From Cryomorphaceae bacterium (GTDB taxonomy: Bacteria; Bacteroidota; Bacteroidia; Flavobacteriales; Schleiferiaceae): a DNA stretch of 36,736 nucleotides. Shown piece after piece: positions 19,601-27,093 of this stretch. The position numbers and the translations under genes were made by a program. The first letter of the stretch is position 1; each line of letters opens with the position of its first letter. The notes under the pieces are model-generated. The model was not told the origin of the DNA. It worked only from the letters and a program-made list of their open reading frames with translations, and did not search any database. The stretch is from assembly GCA_020832345.1 (NCBI GenBank), contig JAFIEY010000038.1, positions 1 through 36,736 on the forward strand, read 5' to 3'.

Positions 19601-22600
19601 TTTGGATTCCCTTCCGTATTCTGTTGTTGGAACAACCACTTGTGGGGCTGGAAATAATTTGAGTAGAGCCAAAATGAATTCCTGCAATAATGTGGTGTAT
19701 TACATGGGCGAAGATCAAGTCTATGTCTTTTCTCCTGCGGTTACCGATACTTTTGCTATCAGCGTTGAAAACAATACAGATTGGGCAAATGTAACTTTGT
19801 TTGAAGGTTGTCCGCTGGTTTTACAAAATGGTGTTTGCATGGATAATGTAAGCGGATTTGGGGACCAAACCATGACCGTCGTATTGGAAGCTGGAAAAAC
19901 GTATTATTTGATTGTAAATGGTCAAAATTGCTTCCAGTACGATTTGCATATACAGCCTGTGGGTCGCCCAACCCTAACCTATACCGTCGTTTCAGCATTT
20001 GACTCCATTCATGGGGTATCTCCTCAGGCCGGACTGCCCAACAATATCGATCCGCAATCTGCCTTTGAATACCGCGTGGTTTACAGTCATCCCAATAATA
20101 TTCCGCCACAAAACGGATTTCCGGTTGTGGGTATTGACAGCTCCGGTAACGGTGTGTTCGATCAGGTGGTATCCATGACCGAGGTGGATGTGAACGATCA
20201 AGACTATGTCAATGGTAAGGAATATTTCTTTGTACGTGGTTTTGAAGAAAATTACAGTTTGCAATACGCTTTTATGGCCTTCGATACCATCGGTAAATTT
20301 GCCATAGGGGAGGCCACGCAAATCAAAAGCGGACCTATTGTTTATGCTGATTCATTGGATCTCTTGGTTTATGCCAGTGATATAACTTTTTCGGATAACA
20401 ATCCACCGGTTAATACGCCTGTGGACATAACGGTGAAAATTCACAACAATTCGGTTTTTGCCGCCACTGATGTTCCGGTACATATTTACGATGGAAACAC
20501 GATAATCGACTCAGTTTTGATTCCGGTTATTGCCGCGCAATCGTATGAGGAAATTACGGTTTCCCGAACTTTTGCTTTCGCGGGATATTATCCAATAAAG
20601 GCTGAAATTGATAAAAACAATACCCTTCAGGAAAACAACCGACTAAATAATTTTGCCATTCGCCCAATTACCGTTGGGAACTTTTCTACCGGGGGAAGCA
20701 TTGTCGTTAGCCTAGATTCTATTCCACAGGAAATGTGTAATGGTGCATTCTTCCTGTACAAAGGTGTTGCCGTTTATTCATCTGAATTTGGAAACAACAT
20801 TCCGGCAGCTGGCGCTGAGGTGATAGCTGAAGTTGCGCAGACCGGACAAACGTTTAAAGGAAGGACAAATAGTAATGGGCGATTTAATTTTCCGGTTTGG
20901 GCGTCGGGTGCCCCCGGAAATTATACCATTACTGTAGAGGTAACTGATTTTACCGTAAGTGGGTTTGGTCAAAATCTCGGTTTTACTGTAACCTCATGTC
21001 CTTCCTCCCCAAATATGCCTTCCAATTCTTCTCCCGGCGGTTCATGGAACAATCCTTTGCCTCCTATTGTCCGCAATCCAGGTGGTTCGGTATTTTTCCC
21101 CACCTACAAGGCGGATCTCGTAGTGTTATCACAATATATTTCACCTACCAAAATCAATCCGGATACGGGTGAGTATATCCAAATTATCACATCGCTTGAA
21201 AATACAGGGGATTTGCCGGCAGATAATTTTTATGTGCAGTTTGAGATAGACGGTACTCCCTTTGGCAGTCCGGTGTTTATACCCAGATTGTTTCATGGAT
21301 TTTCTACTGCGGTTATGGCCACGGATTCTTTTTCCTCTCCCATACCCGGCTACCATGTAGTTCAAGTGGAGCTCGACCCCGATGGTTTTGTGGATGAACA
21401 AACCTTATCCAATAATATCGCAACCCGCGCATTTATAGTGGGTTCACCGGTGGATTTGGCATTTCGTGATAGTGCGGGATTTTATCCCTCAGATTATTTC
21501 CCCGGCATCGGCCAGCAAATTTCTATTACTTCGGTGATAACCAATTCCGGAAATCACGTAGCTGATGGTGAAGTGCATTACTACCTAATTGACGGCCCGG
21601 ATACCACCTTTATCGATTCTACGCATTTTAGTATCGGACAACTGGATACGATTACAACTTCCATAAATTGGACGGCGACGCAAATGCACGGCAGGATTTA
21701 TGGCGTCATCAAAAACGTGGATCCTGAAGAACCCAATGTGTCGAACAACACGGATTACTTTGATTTGGGCATGCAAAATGGGCTTCCTGTGATGCCAGAA
21801 TTTGTTCAGCCTCCGGTCAATCAGGTGGTTTGTAATGGCGACAGTATTGCCATTCCCATGCAGGTGAAATTTACTTCCGAAATAAAATGGTATCGAAATG
21901 GTACGCACTTCAGTCCGATGGTTGATACCTTAGCTCAGTTTTATCCCGCTGCACAATTGGATAGTGGGCATTATACCGTCGTTATTTCAAATCCGTATTT
22001 TTCTGATTCTGTAGATTTTGTGGTCGAGGTAATTCCGCCGCTTTTCGGTTCCCCAGAACATCATACTTCCTGTGGCGCTTTCCTTTGGCCGGTCAATAAT
22101 CAGACATATACAAGCAGCGGAACCTATCAGCATATTTTAACCAGTGCAAATGGTTGCGATTCTGTTGTAACTTTAGAACTGGTAATTGTTCCACCTTCGA
22201 GCTCTACCCAAACTGAAAGCGCCTGTTCGCAATACTTCTGGGAGGTCAATAACCAATGGTTGACCAATAGTGGTACCTATGTCGATACGATTATGGACAT
22301 CAATGGCTGCGATTCTGTGGTGACCCTACATCTCACCATTTTCACACCGGGCAGTGACAATCAAACGATAACAGCTTGTGCGTCATATTTGTGGCCGGTT
22401 AATAATCAGGTTTATACCAGCAGTGGAACGTATTCAGATACTTTAATGGACGCCAATGGGTGTGATTCGGTAATCACCCTTAATCTCACAATCAACCCGC
22501 CTAGTGTGGGGTCGCAAATTGAAACCGCCTGTGGCAGTTTTACTTGGTCGGCTAATAACCAGACCTACACCGCGAGCGGCACCTATGTGGACACCTTGTT

Positions 22601-23270
22601 GAATGCCAATGGCTGCGATTCGGTTGTGACCCTCAACCTGACGATTCATTCTGCTTCCACGGGCAGTCAAACCGAAGTGGCCTGTGGCAGTTTCACCTGG
22701 TCGGCCAATAACCAGACCTACACTGCGAGCGGCACCTATGTGGACACCTTATTGAATGCCAATGGCTGCGATTCGGTAGTGACCCTAAACTTGACCATCG
22801 AGATAGTAGATGTAAGCGTTTCGGATTCTGTATTGTCATTGACTTCCAATGCTGCGAATGCCGCGTATCAATGGTTGGATTGCCAGAATGGATATGCCCC
22901 GATAAGTGGCGCCACCAGTCAGATTTTCACACCGGCAGTAAATGGACAATATGCGGTGGAGGTTACGCAAAATAATTGCGTCGATACCTCGGCTTGTTAC
23001 GTCATCGACCAAATTGGAGTAGATATGTTTTCGCTTTATCCGATGCAATTATTTCCAAATCCCACCCACGGTACATTTACATTGGATTTAGGTCGGACTT
23101 ATCCTGATTGTTGGGTGCGCATTCTCGACGTCAATGGCAAGGTTGTAATGACCTTCAAAGCCGATGAAGCGCGTACCATAACTCGACATTTAGAAGTTGC
23201 AGCGGGCGTGTATATGATTCAGGTAAAAGTGCCGGAGGGCACCAAAATCCTGAAATTGGTAGTGTTGTAG
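13653..23270 (+). CDS. 3205-aa T9SS-sorted surface protein with two beta-propellers and Cys-repeat array
   Basis: The signal peptide MKNYFTRKVIIGFLFSASLQAQ fixes the likely start; earlier TTG (13593) and ATG (13629) only prepend a polar leader. Domains by eye: a beta-propeller of repeats like IYIGGTFSQVNNQTR...WNP (about 25-730); FN3-like (731-815); MAM/cleaved-adhesin-like jelly-roll (936-1130); CARDB-like (1131-1259); beta-sandwich (1260-1420); two ~50-aa Cys repeats (1425-1525); FN3-like (1526-1614); a second propeller (1620-1969); PPC-like (1972-2105); CARDB-like (2233-2343); carboxypeptidase-regulatory-like (2350-2450); two CARDB-like (2485-2710); Ig-like (2710-2795); five 51-aa Cys repeats (2805-3055); Ig-like; and a T9SS type A sorting domain (about 3130-3205, FPNPTHGTF). 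It is probably a secreted or surface adhesin. It ends 27 nt before the convergent proA stop. Confidence 0.9.
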   Translation: MKNYFTRKVIIGFLFSASLQAQIPQLETNWPQPNGAVNAIAEDQTNDRIYLGGNFSAFSNIYRSNGVFLDTQTSDIEINFPEIDGRVLSSIPDGQGGWYIGGGFTKIGDSLRQNIGHVDQNGNVTAWNPGVNGTVAYMDIAVDSLYIGGTFSQVNNQTRYSLAAFDMATGQLTNWNPGTDYLCINSMLVNDSVMFLVRHGSYSAMVIQGQTREGVAAIDLKTGNILPYNPSLPFSGTPDDDVFSSALKGDTLFISGFSAPMVGQPHFWLAAFHTVTGASLTINYNVNEVRSMAIQGNTMFFAGTLPGGSNFRRIHSIDLVSGSINTLPLSIPSGNVNRLFLNGNQLYFIGNFETVNSQMRKEIASVDINTNTLSPIQVFPGTSNFRTISVSGAKVLIGGYFSGLSAGSGVTAKSGIAALDEANGNILPWNVDVSGGAVRDIALHGDTVIFVGNFNQVNGQARNGFAMVSGVSGNLLGQDINVTGTVDRVLVANNLAYIGGSFSSVSGQTRSALAVIDLSNGNLTSLNAQIALTTPGMPTVVAMEYANGKLFIGGRFNQIGGVSRNSLVALNASTGTLLSWNPNLSSSSGNTSITDLEIFGSEIFLAGFFHEVNGQSRDYFASVDTGTANVTNWNPQIGGTIFTNHHFGVSPSVGHVHIYAPFTSVNGFQRNRLARVNSTDGQITAWEPQPNNRVSKLLRTSNRLYVGGNFTSIENSSRNYFAAFSDSIGGCAAPQSLFADSISFSSMVIRWTDFGSPVEWEVEFDQTGIPPGTANTYMTTQPLFAVQNLDTGAAYDFRVRAICAPGDTSDWTTINTATTLFICENNIQFPAQAYAVQPGNAQTINSCVPRNTYSVLTNIQTGQVYRVQRLQSYITIRKGSPNGQLIASGEADVTFSASTNDDLYVHWNTGIDCGQDSVGCHLAQVQCMSCEVVYLDEDFSSGLGVFSPSGANGNLWYRAEPITPIAVSDRNYSMSPSNREPLFYSVNQLIQSPTVSNGFAMLDMDAYNSSGGNPTSNSVSAYLTSPPMNFNQVSGAITLSFKYSIRYCCAANAEFLVQISGDNFNTTTDVVVNSNLAPNVPREDGEFSMVLNNIINAMNFSQKSNVRIRFFAANGATHYFWMIDDVQIKEVRAADPQLISAYYTTNSTTNPNAVFTDFPYTVYDTTQLRPLVSVATVSNAGGQSLTNVRVNLDITGPNGFSQTLTSTAKNLALGAQDTVSFPGFTPPMVAGDYHFNYAVVSDQVDFDSTNNSASYIVKVSDSIFAADKSDFQNLGQWANTTVGGANPSGNYFIGNRFEITSNVKVNGLSVRIGSGSQAGTTISARIVDNFTTLIAKDYVVQPNDIDSWVYIPFDSAFDASAGMVYSAGIEYLENGSGQKVFVNTSGDAVPLQSRLVTYDNSGNYYITSIPCIRMSLAPEPCSYLSHDTTLTVSACGQYEFKNQIITHSGMYYDTLVNTFGCDSIITLDLTIVPPINVIDTVFACIDYTWPVNNVTYDSTGWYSDTLVAVSGCDSILWLYLNLGVCCEIPENLSVLNTSLHSVELTWIDSGLGYKWELEWGAEGFMPGSGNFVDSAVSPFFISGLSQGTSYEFYVRSICSDGDTTAWSDPRQFYTLFPHDMQLLTQFQSVSGTASPQIRAIAHDTVNNRVLLGGSFTNYGPFPRSNYAAVDYGTGALWMGTPSVQGGQVYTILPVGNTIYIGGSFTSVNGQNRNRLAAFDASTGNLKNWDPGADNLVFDLVEKDGIIYAGGMFQNVGGQSRVGVAAIDTTGNTTAWGSSTASSADIYQIWKLEIVNDKMYVAGDFSNLGGQPRNNAACLDLQTGAATPWSPNIDLYTTHVYHHDGSIYMSGHIISTDSIETKCLVKLDTINGTVEPWNVVTNHNDPVIPAWGLEQEYDKFFVYGNFTEMAGVNRESLMSIDIQTGGMTDWDPMISGAVRSAKFIDNMLFVGGGFTQVQGQSRQGLAVYGLQLNCPDDLGASVINLDSLPYSVVGTTTCGAGNNLSRAKMNSCNNVVYYMGEDQVYVFSPAVTDTFAISVENNTDWANVTLFEGCPLVLQNGVCMDNVSGFGDQTMTVVLEAGKTYYLIVNGQNCFQYDLHIQPVGRPTLTYTVVSAFDSIHGVSPQAGLPNNIDPQSAFEYRVVYSHPNNIPPQNGFPVVGIDSSGNGVFDQVVSMTEVDVNDQDYVNGKEYFFVRGFEENYSLQYAFMAFDTIGKFAIGEATQIKSGPIVYADSLDLLVYASDITFSDNNPPVNTPVDITVKIHNNSVFAATDVPVHIYDGNTIIDSVLIPVIAAQSYEEITVSRTFAFAGYYPIKAEIDKNNTLQENNRLNNFAIRPITVGNFSTGGSIVVSLDSIPQEMCNGAFFLYKGVAVYSSEFGNNIPAAGAEVIAEVAQTGQTFKGRTNSNGRFNFPVWASGAPGNYTITVEVTDFTVSGFGQNLGFTVTSCPSSPNMPSNSSPGGSWNNPLPPIVRNPGGSVFFPTYKADLVVLSQYISPTKINPDTGEYIQIITSLENTGDLPADNFYVQFEIDGTPFGSPVFIPRLFHGFSTAVMATDSFSSPIPGYHVVQVELDPDGFVDEQTLSNNIATRAFIVGSPVDLAFRDSAGFYPSDYFPGIGQQISITSVITNSGNHVADGEVHYYLIDGPDTTFIDSTHFSIGQLDTITTSINWTATQMHGRIYGVIKNVDPEEPNVSNNTDYFDLGMQNGLPVMPEFVQPPVNQVVCNGDSIAIPMQVKFTSEIKWYRNGTHFSPMVDTLAQFYPAAQLDSGHYTVVISNPYFSDSVDFVVEVIPPLFGSPEHHTSCGAFLWPVNNQTYTSSGTYQHILTSANGCDSVVTLELVIVPPSSSTQTESACSQYFWEVNNQWLTNSGTYVDTIMDINGCDSVVTLHLTIFTPGSDNQTITACASYLWPVNNQVYTSSGTYSDTLMDANGCDSVITLNLTINPPSVGSQIETACGSFTWSANNQTYTASGTYVDTLLNANGCDSVVTLNLTIHSASTGSQTEVACGSFTWSANNQTYTASGTYVDTLLNANGCDSVVTLNLTIEIVDVSVSDSVLSLTSNAANAAYQWLDCQNGYAPISGATSQIFTPAVNGQYAVEVTQNNCVDTSACYVIDQIGVDMFSLYPMQLFPNPTHGTFTLDLGRTYPDCWVRILDVNGKVVMTFKADEARTITRHLEVAAGVYMIQVKVPEGTKILKLVVL
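22065..22803 (+). repeat. Five in-frame 153-nt (51-aa) tandem repeats
   Basis: Units start at exactly 22065, 22218, 22371, 22524 and 22677. Each encodes a pattern like AC..F.W..NNQ.Y..SGTY.DTL...NGCDSVVTL.LTI with two conserved Cys, likely a disulfide-linked beta unit. Units 4 and 5 are almost identical in DNA (GCGAGCGGCACCTATGTGGA and much of the rest are shared), pointing to recent duplication. Two older, diverged units of the same kind lie near 17950-18225. Confidence 0.93.
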
Positions 23271-23297
23271 AGTGTGTTTTGGATGGGTGGGGAAAAT

Positions 23298-24497
23298 CTA
23301 ATTCCTCACCTGTCCATTACCAAACACATAATACTTGTTGGTCACCAGTTGCTTGAGTCCGAGTGGCCCGCGATGGTGAAGTTTGTCGGTGCTAATGGCC
23401 AATTCTGCCCCCACGCCCATTTGCCCACCGTCGGTGAATCTACTGGATGCATTATGATACACTGCGGCGCTATCCACTTGTTCCATAAACTCCTGCGCTT
23501 CGGACGCATCTTCAGTCATGATTACACTGGAATGTTTTCCGGAGTACGTGTTGATTTTGTCGATGGCTTCTTGTAGTGAATCCACGGCGCCAATGACAAT
23601 TTTCATGGCCAGAAACTCTTCGAACCAGACATCTTCTGAAGAAATAATGGAGGCTTCCGCTAAAATTGATTTGGTGTTTTGGTCGGCTAAAACTTCCACG
23701 TCCAATTCGTTCAGGATTTGATGCAGTTCTTTGGTTTTTTCTTTAAATCCCTCAATGTTTTTGTCGATTAAAACCTTGTCGAGCGCATTGCATCCGGAAA
23801 TTTTATTGGTTTTTGCATTGATGATAACTTCGATGGATTTTTTCCAATTGGCTTTTGGAGAAACATACAAAAAGTTGTTTCCTCTTCCGCTAATTAAAAC
23901 GGCGCATTTAGCGTGAAGTTTGACAAACTCGATTAGTCTTTCGCCACCTCTTGGGACAATTAAGTCGAGCTTTTCGGTGGGATTTCGCAAAAATTCCTGG
24001 GTTTCATCCCGGTTCATTTCCAGCATTTTTATCCACTCATTCCCAAGGTTGTTTTCAGACAATGCCTTGTGCCAGCATTCTACCAAAATCACATTGCTAT
24101 GGTATGCTTCTTTTCCGCCTTTGAGTAAAATTTTGTTGTTGGCTTTAAATGCGAGAACCGCTGCTTCAATGGTTACATCCGGGCGGGATTCGTAAATGAT
24201 CATGATGGTGCCAAATGGATCGGTTCTATTAATGATGCGCAAGCCGTTTTCCAGGGTGATTTTCGAAATGTCCTTTCCAACGGGGTCGTCCTGTTCCATC
24301 ACTTCCCGAATGGCTTGAATCATGCCGTCCACTTTTTGGTTGTCCACCACCAAACGGTCGTATAGGGCGCGGTCATCACGGTTAAAAGCATCGAGATCCT
24401 TTTGATTGGCTTTTAATATGTCCTCGCGTTTTTTATCCAGAATGCGAATCATGGATTGCAAGACATTGTTTTTTATTTCGGTTTTGATCAACTTCAT
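23298..24497 (-). CDS. proA: Gamma-glutamyl phosphate reductase (proline synthesis)
   Basis: ProA reduces gamma-glutamyl phosphate to glutamate-5-semialdehyde with NADPH, the second step from glutamate to proline. The 399-aa protein has the aldehyde-dehydrogenase-like fold. Visible marks are PFGTIMIIYESRPDVT (94-109), LLKGGKEA (124-131), VPRGG (181-185), the catalytic Cys236 in SGCNALDKVLI, and the closing signature ASSRFTDGGQMGVGAE...HHRGPLGL. Its length is normal for the family. It follows proB by 27 nt in the same orientation, so the two are an operon, with proC upstream. The C-terminus runs close to the convergent 3205-aa T9SS gene. Confidence 0.96.
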   Translation of the reverse strand: MKLIKTEIKNNVLQSMIRILDKKREDILKANQKDLDAFNRDDRALYDRLVVDNQKVDGMIQAIREVMEQDDPVGKDISKITLENGLRIINRTDPFGTIMIIYESRPDVTIEAAVLAFKANNKILLKGGKEAYHSNVILVECWHKALSENNLGNEWIKMLEMNRDETQEFLRNPTEKLDLIVPRGGERLIEFVKLHAKCAVLISGRGNNFLYVSPKANWKKSIEVIINAKTNKISGCNALDKVLIDKNIEGFKEKTKELHQILNELDVEVLADQNTKSILAEASIISSEDVWFEEFLAMKIVIGAVDSLQEAIDKINTYSGKHSSVIMTEDASEAQEFMEQVDSAAVYHNASSRFTDGGQMGVGAELAISTDKLHHRGPLGLKQLVTNKYYVFGNGQVRN

Positions 24498-24524
24498 AGT
24501 TTTTGTTTTTTTGAAAATTCAAAT

Positions 24525-25304
24525 TTAGTTTTTGGTCACCAAAGTGCCAGGATTGCGTCCTTCTACAATATCGATAATGGTGTTTTCTTCCTTTCCATTG
24601 GCGATATAGGTTGGGATACCTAAGTTGGCGGCTGCTTTGGCAATCCGAAGTTTTGACTCCATGCCGCCTCGGCCTTCTCCTTCAGCTTTTCTCGACTTCT
24701 GCACGTATTTTTCCACGTCTTGATCCACGGTTACATGTCGAATCAATTCCGAATTTTCGTCATCTGGGTGGCCGGTAAATAGCCCGTCGATGTCGGTGAG
24801 TAAAATGAGCATATCGGCGCCAATGAGTTCGGCGACCAAGCTGGCCAATTCATCGTTGTCGGAAAACATAGAATCGGTAAGCGACACGGTGTCGTCTTCG
24901 TTAGCTATGGGAATTATCCCCTCATTGATAAGAACCTCATAACAATTCGTCATGTTGTCGCGATATTCTCCGGGTGCAAAATCTCGTTTTGTGGCCAACA
25001 CCTGAGCGCATCGCATCCCGATGTCGTGAAACATGGAGTAGTAATGCCGCATGAGCCGTGGTTGGCCTACCGATGTATAGATTTGACGCCGGGCGGTTTT
25101 GTCGGTGGCCGAACATTCGCCGAGCACTTCTTTGCCGGCAATGGCGGAACCGGAGGAAACAAGCGCGGTAATGATGTCGCGTTCGTAGAGATATGAAATT
25201 TGTCGTATTAGGTTGCGTAAAACAGGACCAACGATTCTGTTGTTTCTATTGGTCATCACGTTGGTGCCTACTTTTACAACAATTCGTTTTTCGAAAGTTT
25301 CCAA
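24525..25304 (-). CDS. proB: Glutamate 5-kinase, short form without PUA domain
   Basis: ProB phosphorylates the gamma-carboxyl of glutamate, the committed and usually proline-inhibited step of proline synthesis. The 259-aa protein is the amino-acid-kinase domain only: VVKVGTNVMT near the N-terminus, VSSGSAIAGK, IANEDDTVS, LLTDIDGLFTG and GRGGMESK. It lacks the C-terminal PUA domain found in the ~367-aa E. coli enzyme. The start is TTG at 25304: an in-frame TGA lies only a few codons upstream, and no ATG or GTG occurs before the essential VVKVGTN strand. The proC-proB gap of 92 nt contains a weak hairpin (TTCAGGGG paired with CCCCTGAA, 25322-25367). Confidence 0.95.
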   Translation of the reverse strand: METFEKRIVVKVGTNVMTNRNNRIVGPVLRNLIRQISYLYERDIITALVSSGSAIAGKEVLGECSATDKTARRQIYTSVGQPRLMRHYYSMFHDIGMRCAQVLATKRDFAPGEYRDNMTNCYEVLINEGIIPIANEDDTVSLTDSMFSDNDELASLVAELIGADMLILLTDIDGLFTGHPDDENSELIRHVTVDQDVEKYVQKSRKAEGEGRGGMESKLRIAKAAANLGIPTYIANGKEENTIIDIVEGRNPGTLVTKN

Positions 25305-25396
25305 AGCATTTGTTTTGTTTTTTCAGGGGGCTTTTATTAAAATACCCACAAACCTCAAGCCCCTGAAGAATTGAAGTTTGGAGATTTTTAATGGGT

Positions 25397-26203
25397 CTAT
25401 TGTTCTTTTCCCAATTCTACAGCTCGGTTAAAAGCTGCGTAGGCCGCTTCCTGAATGCGTTCTTTGACGTTGTTGTCGTCCATAGAGTCCAATGCAGCTT
25501 GTGTAGTGCCGCCCTTAGAAGCCACGCGCTTCATCCAGCTTACGGGGGTGAGATCGGACTGAGAAAATAATTCGATGGCACCCTCGAAGGTGTTTTGTAC
25601 CAAAACTTTAGCATCGTGATCAGAAAAGCCCATTCGCTTGGCAGCCTCCATCATAGATTGCATAAAATAAAACACATAAGCCGGTCCGGAGCCTGAAATC
25701 CCCGTTGATTTGTCGATAAAGGTTTCGTCGTCAACATGGATGGATTCTCCGGTGGTGTCTAAGAGATTTCGGATAAGGATGAGTTCAACTTTTGAGACTG
25801 TTGAAGACTCTGTGTAAGAGGTAATTCCTTTTCCCACTTTTGCGGGCAGGTTGGGCATGGTTCGCACAACTTTTGAAATTCCGAGTTGCTCCTGAATGGT
25901 TTTAATTTTTACCCCGGCCATAAGTGAAACGAAAATTTGATCTTCTCTAACCAAGGGTTTTATGGAGGCGAAAAACTTTTCTGCGTGGTAAGGTTTGATG
26001 GCGATGAATACGATATCTGCAATGGAAATGCAGTCTTCAATTTTTTCGTAAACATCGTAGTTTGGGTCTTTTTTTAGTTTGCCGGTGATTTCGGCGCTGA
26101 TGTCGTAAATCATCAATTTTCTTCGACTGAACCAGCCTGAATGGGCCATGCCCTGAGAATAGGTGAGCCCCATGTTTCCGGCACCCACAACCAATAACTT
26201 CAT
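25397..26203 (-). CDS. proC: Pyrroline-5-carboxylate reductase
   Basis: ProC reduces 1-pyrroline-5-carboxylate to L-proline with NAD(P)H, the last step of the pathway whose first two enzymes are encoded just downstream. The 268-aa protein shows the N-terminal Rossmann motif VVGAGNMG (5-12), FIAIKPYHAE, VRTMPNLPAKVGKG, and the C-terminal signatures STGISGSGPAYVF and VASKGGTTQAAL. Its length and all motifs are normal. An ATG start is used. A perfect inverted repeat AACACT-GTAA-AGTGTT (26221-26236) lies 18 nt upstream of the start codon and could be an operator (inference). The three pro genes are collinear and probably one transcription unit. Confidence 0.96.
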   Translation of the reverse strand: MKLLVVGAGNMGLTYSQGMAHSGWFSRRKLMIYDISAEITGKLKKDPNYDVYEKIEDCISIADIVFIAIKPYHAEKFFASIKPLVREDQIFVSLMAGVKIKTIQEQLGISKVVRTMPNLPAKVGKGITSYTESSTVSKVELILIRNLLDTTGESIHVDDETFIDKSTGISGSGPAYVFYFMQSMMEAAKRMGFSDHDAKVLVQNTFEGAIELFSQSDLTPVSWMKRVASKGGTTQAALDSMDDNNVKERIQEAAYAAFNRAVELGKEQ

Positions 26204-26220
26204 TCTATATTATTTTGGTT

Positions 26221-26236
26221 AACACTGTAAAGTGTT
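26221..26236. promoter_or_regulatory. Palindrome upstream of proC
   Basis: AACACTGTAAAGTGTT has perfect 6-bp arms around GTAA, just upstream of proC. Its position fits an operator or mRNA leader hairpin, but no regulator can be named and no -7 motif is clear nearby. The rest of 26204-26381 shows nothing recognisable. Confidence 0.3.
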
Positions 26237-26381
26237 CAATTACCATGCGAGGCTTTGACATAAGGGCGTTTTTGTGCGAAACCAAGTTTTTAATAGGTTG
26301 TTTTTTTTCGTAAGCCGTTGTTGATTAAAAGGATGTCCAAGGATGTAGATTTGTCATGTAATAATGGCAGGTGCTGTGGGT

Positions 26382-26852
26382 TTACACCTCACTTTGCCTA
26401 TTTTGAGAAAACCCTTTTGCCAGTCCAAAAAGTATTATGACACAAGAAATGATGGATGCTGCCGTAAGGGTGAAGATCAAAAATGAAGTTGCCGCAATCA
26501 GACTGATGTCTCCCGGATTACCGCCGATTAGTGGTAGTTTTGACCCTTCTCCGGTTACAAGGGAAAATACGACATTGAAAAAATTGGCGAATGAAGCGTA
26601 AAGAACAAATACAAAGCAAAGGGAAAACCAACGATATTGAAGTTCCATTTTTTGCCAAATTAAACCGAGTAAAATTAGAAACATACCGTTGAACAGTCCT
26701 TGTAAGTGTGCAGATAGCACCATTCTAGGCTCACTTGAAAACGGTATGAATGTGCCAGTTAGGAGACCCATTAAAAAAAGTGAAATACCTAAAAATATGA
26801 GCAATTCCGACTGCTTTTTTTTTGCTTCTGATTTTTGTAACCTTTCTCCCAT
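26382..26852 (-). CDS. Integral membrane protein of the hydroxylaminobenzene mutase / styrene oxide isomerase type
   Basis: This 156-aa protein has four hydrophobic helices (about 17-36, 46-66, 74-98 and 116-145). The stretch FIPFSSEPRMVLSAHLQGLF then NGMFLILLG (36-63) closely resembles the conserved core I recall from HabA-type hydroxylaminobenzene mutases and styrene-oxide isomerases. His49 and Asn55 have the six-residue spacing of the haem-ligand His and active-site Asn reported for styrene oxide isomerase. YASFAN (85-90) matches another conserved spot. The polar extension of about 16 residues at the N-terminus is charged (KSEAKKKQ). The substrate is unknown here, and no aromatic degradation genes are near. 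It has a -7 promoter motif at 26902-26909. Confidence 0.6.
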   Translation of the reverse strand: MGERLQKSEAKKKQSELLIFLGISLFLMGLLTGTFIPFSSEPRMVLSAHLQGLFNGMFLILLGLIWQKMELQYRWFSLCFVFVLYASFANFFNVVFSLVTGEGSKLPLIGGNPGDISLIAATSFLIFTLTAASIISCVIILFGLAKGFSQNRQSEV

Positions 26853-26901
26853 AATCTATTTTTATTAGTATTCCACTGATTGATGAAAATATCATCGGCA
26901 A

Positions 26902-26909
26902 CAAATATA
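26902..26909 (-). promoter_or_regulatory. Bacteroidota -7 promoter element
   Basis: On the minus strand this reads TATATTTG, the same octamer as upstream of the lipoprotein gene and the gene at 7006. It lies 49 nt before the ATG of the HabA-like gene. No well-spaced TTG is seen. Confidence 0.5.
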
Positions 26910-26951
26910 TATATTATTTTGCAAATATTTAGACTGTGTAGAAAAAATTAT

Positions 26952-27093
26952 GAGTCTGCTGCAAAAAGTCCCTTTCTGTCAAAATCTTCCTTTTCAGTAG
27001 ATTTTTTAACCCTCACTAACAGTTAGTTAGCTCCGGCTCAAAAATCCCATCCGCGTCGATTTTGATTGAAATCATCCTTTTTGGAGTGAACTC
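26952..27093 (-). repeat. 142-bp MITE-like element, copy D, with 6-bp target duplication
   Basis: This is the most complete copy. The plus-strand left end GAGTCTGCTGCAAAAAG and the reverse complement of the right end, GAGTTCACTCCAAAAAG, agree at 13 of 17 positions. The element is flanked directly by AATTAT on both sides (26946-26951 and 27094-27099), a perfect 6-bp target-site duplication. It sits between the divergent HabA-like and A2M genes and makes up nearly half of that 311-nt gap; the rest is AT-rich promoter sequence. Confidence 0.82.

Noticed and set aside
22065-22803. Regular repeats resembling a CRISPR or satellite array.
   Set aside because: The period is an exact codon multiple inside an intact gene, units have no unique spacers, and the translation is a conserved Cys repeat.
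25322-25367. Hairpin between proC and proB as a terminator.
   Set aside because: The stem is only about 8-9 bp with a ~29-nt loop and no T run on the relevant side, so it is mentioned only as a possible leader structure.
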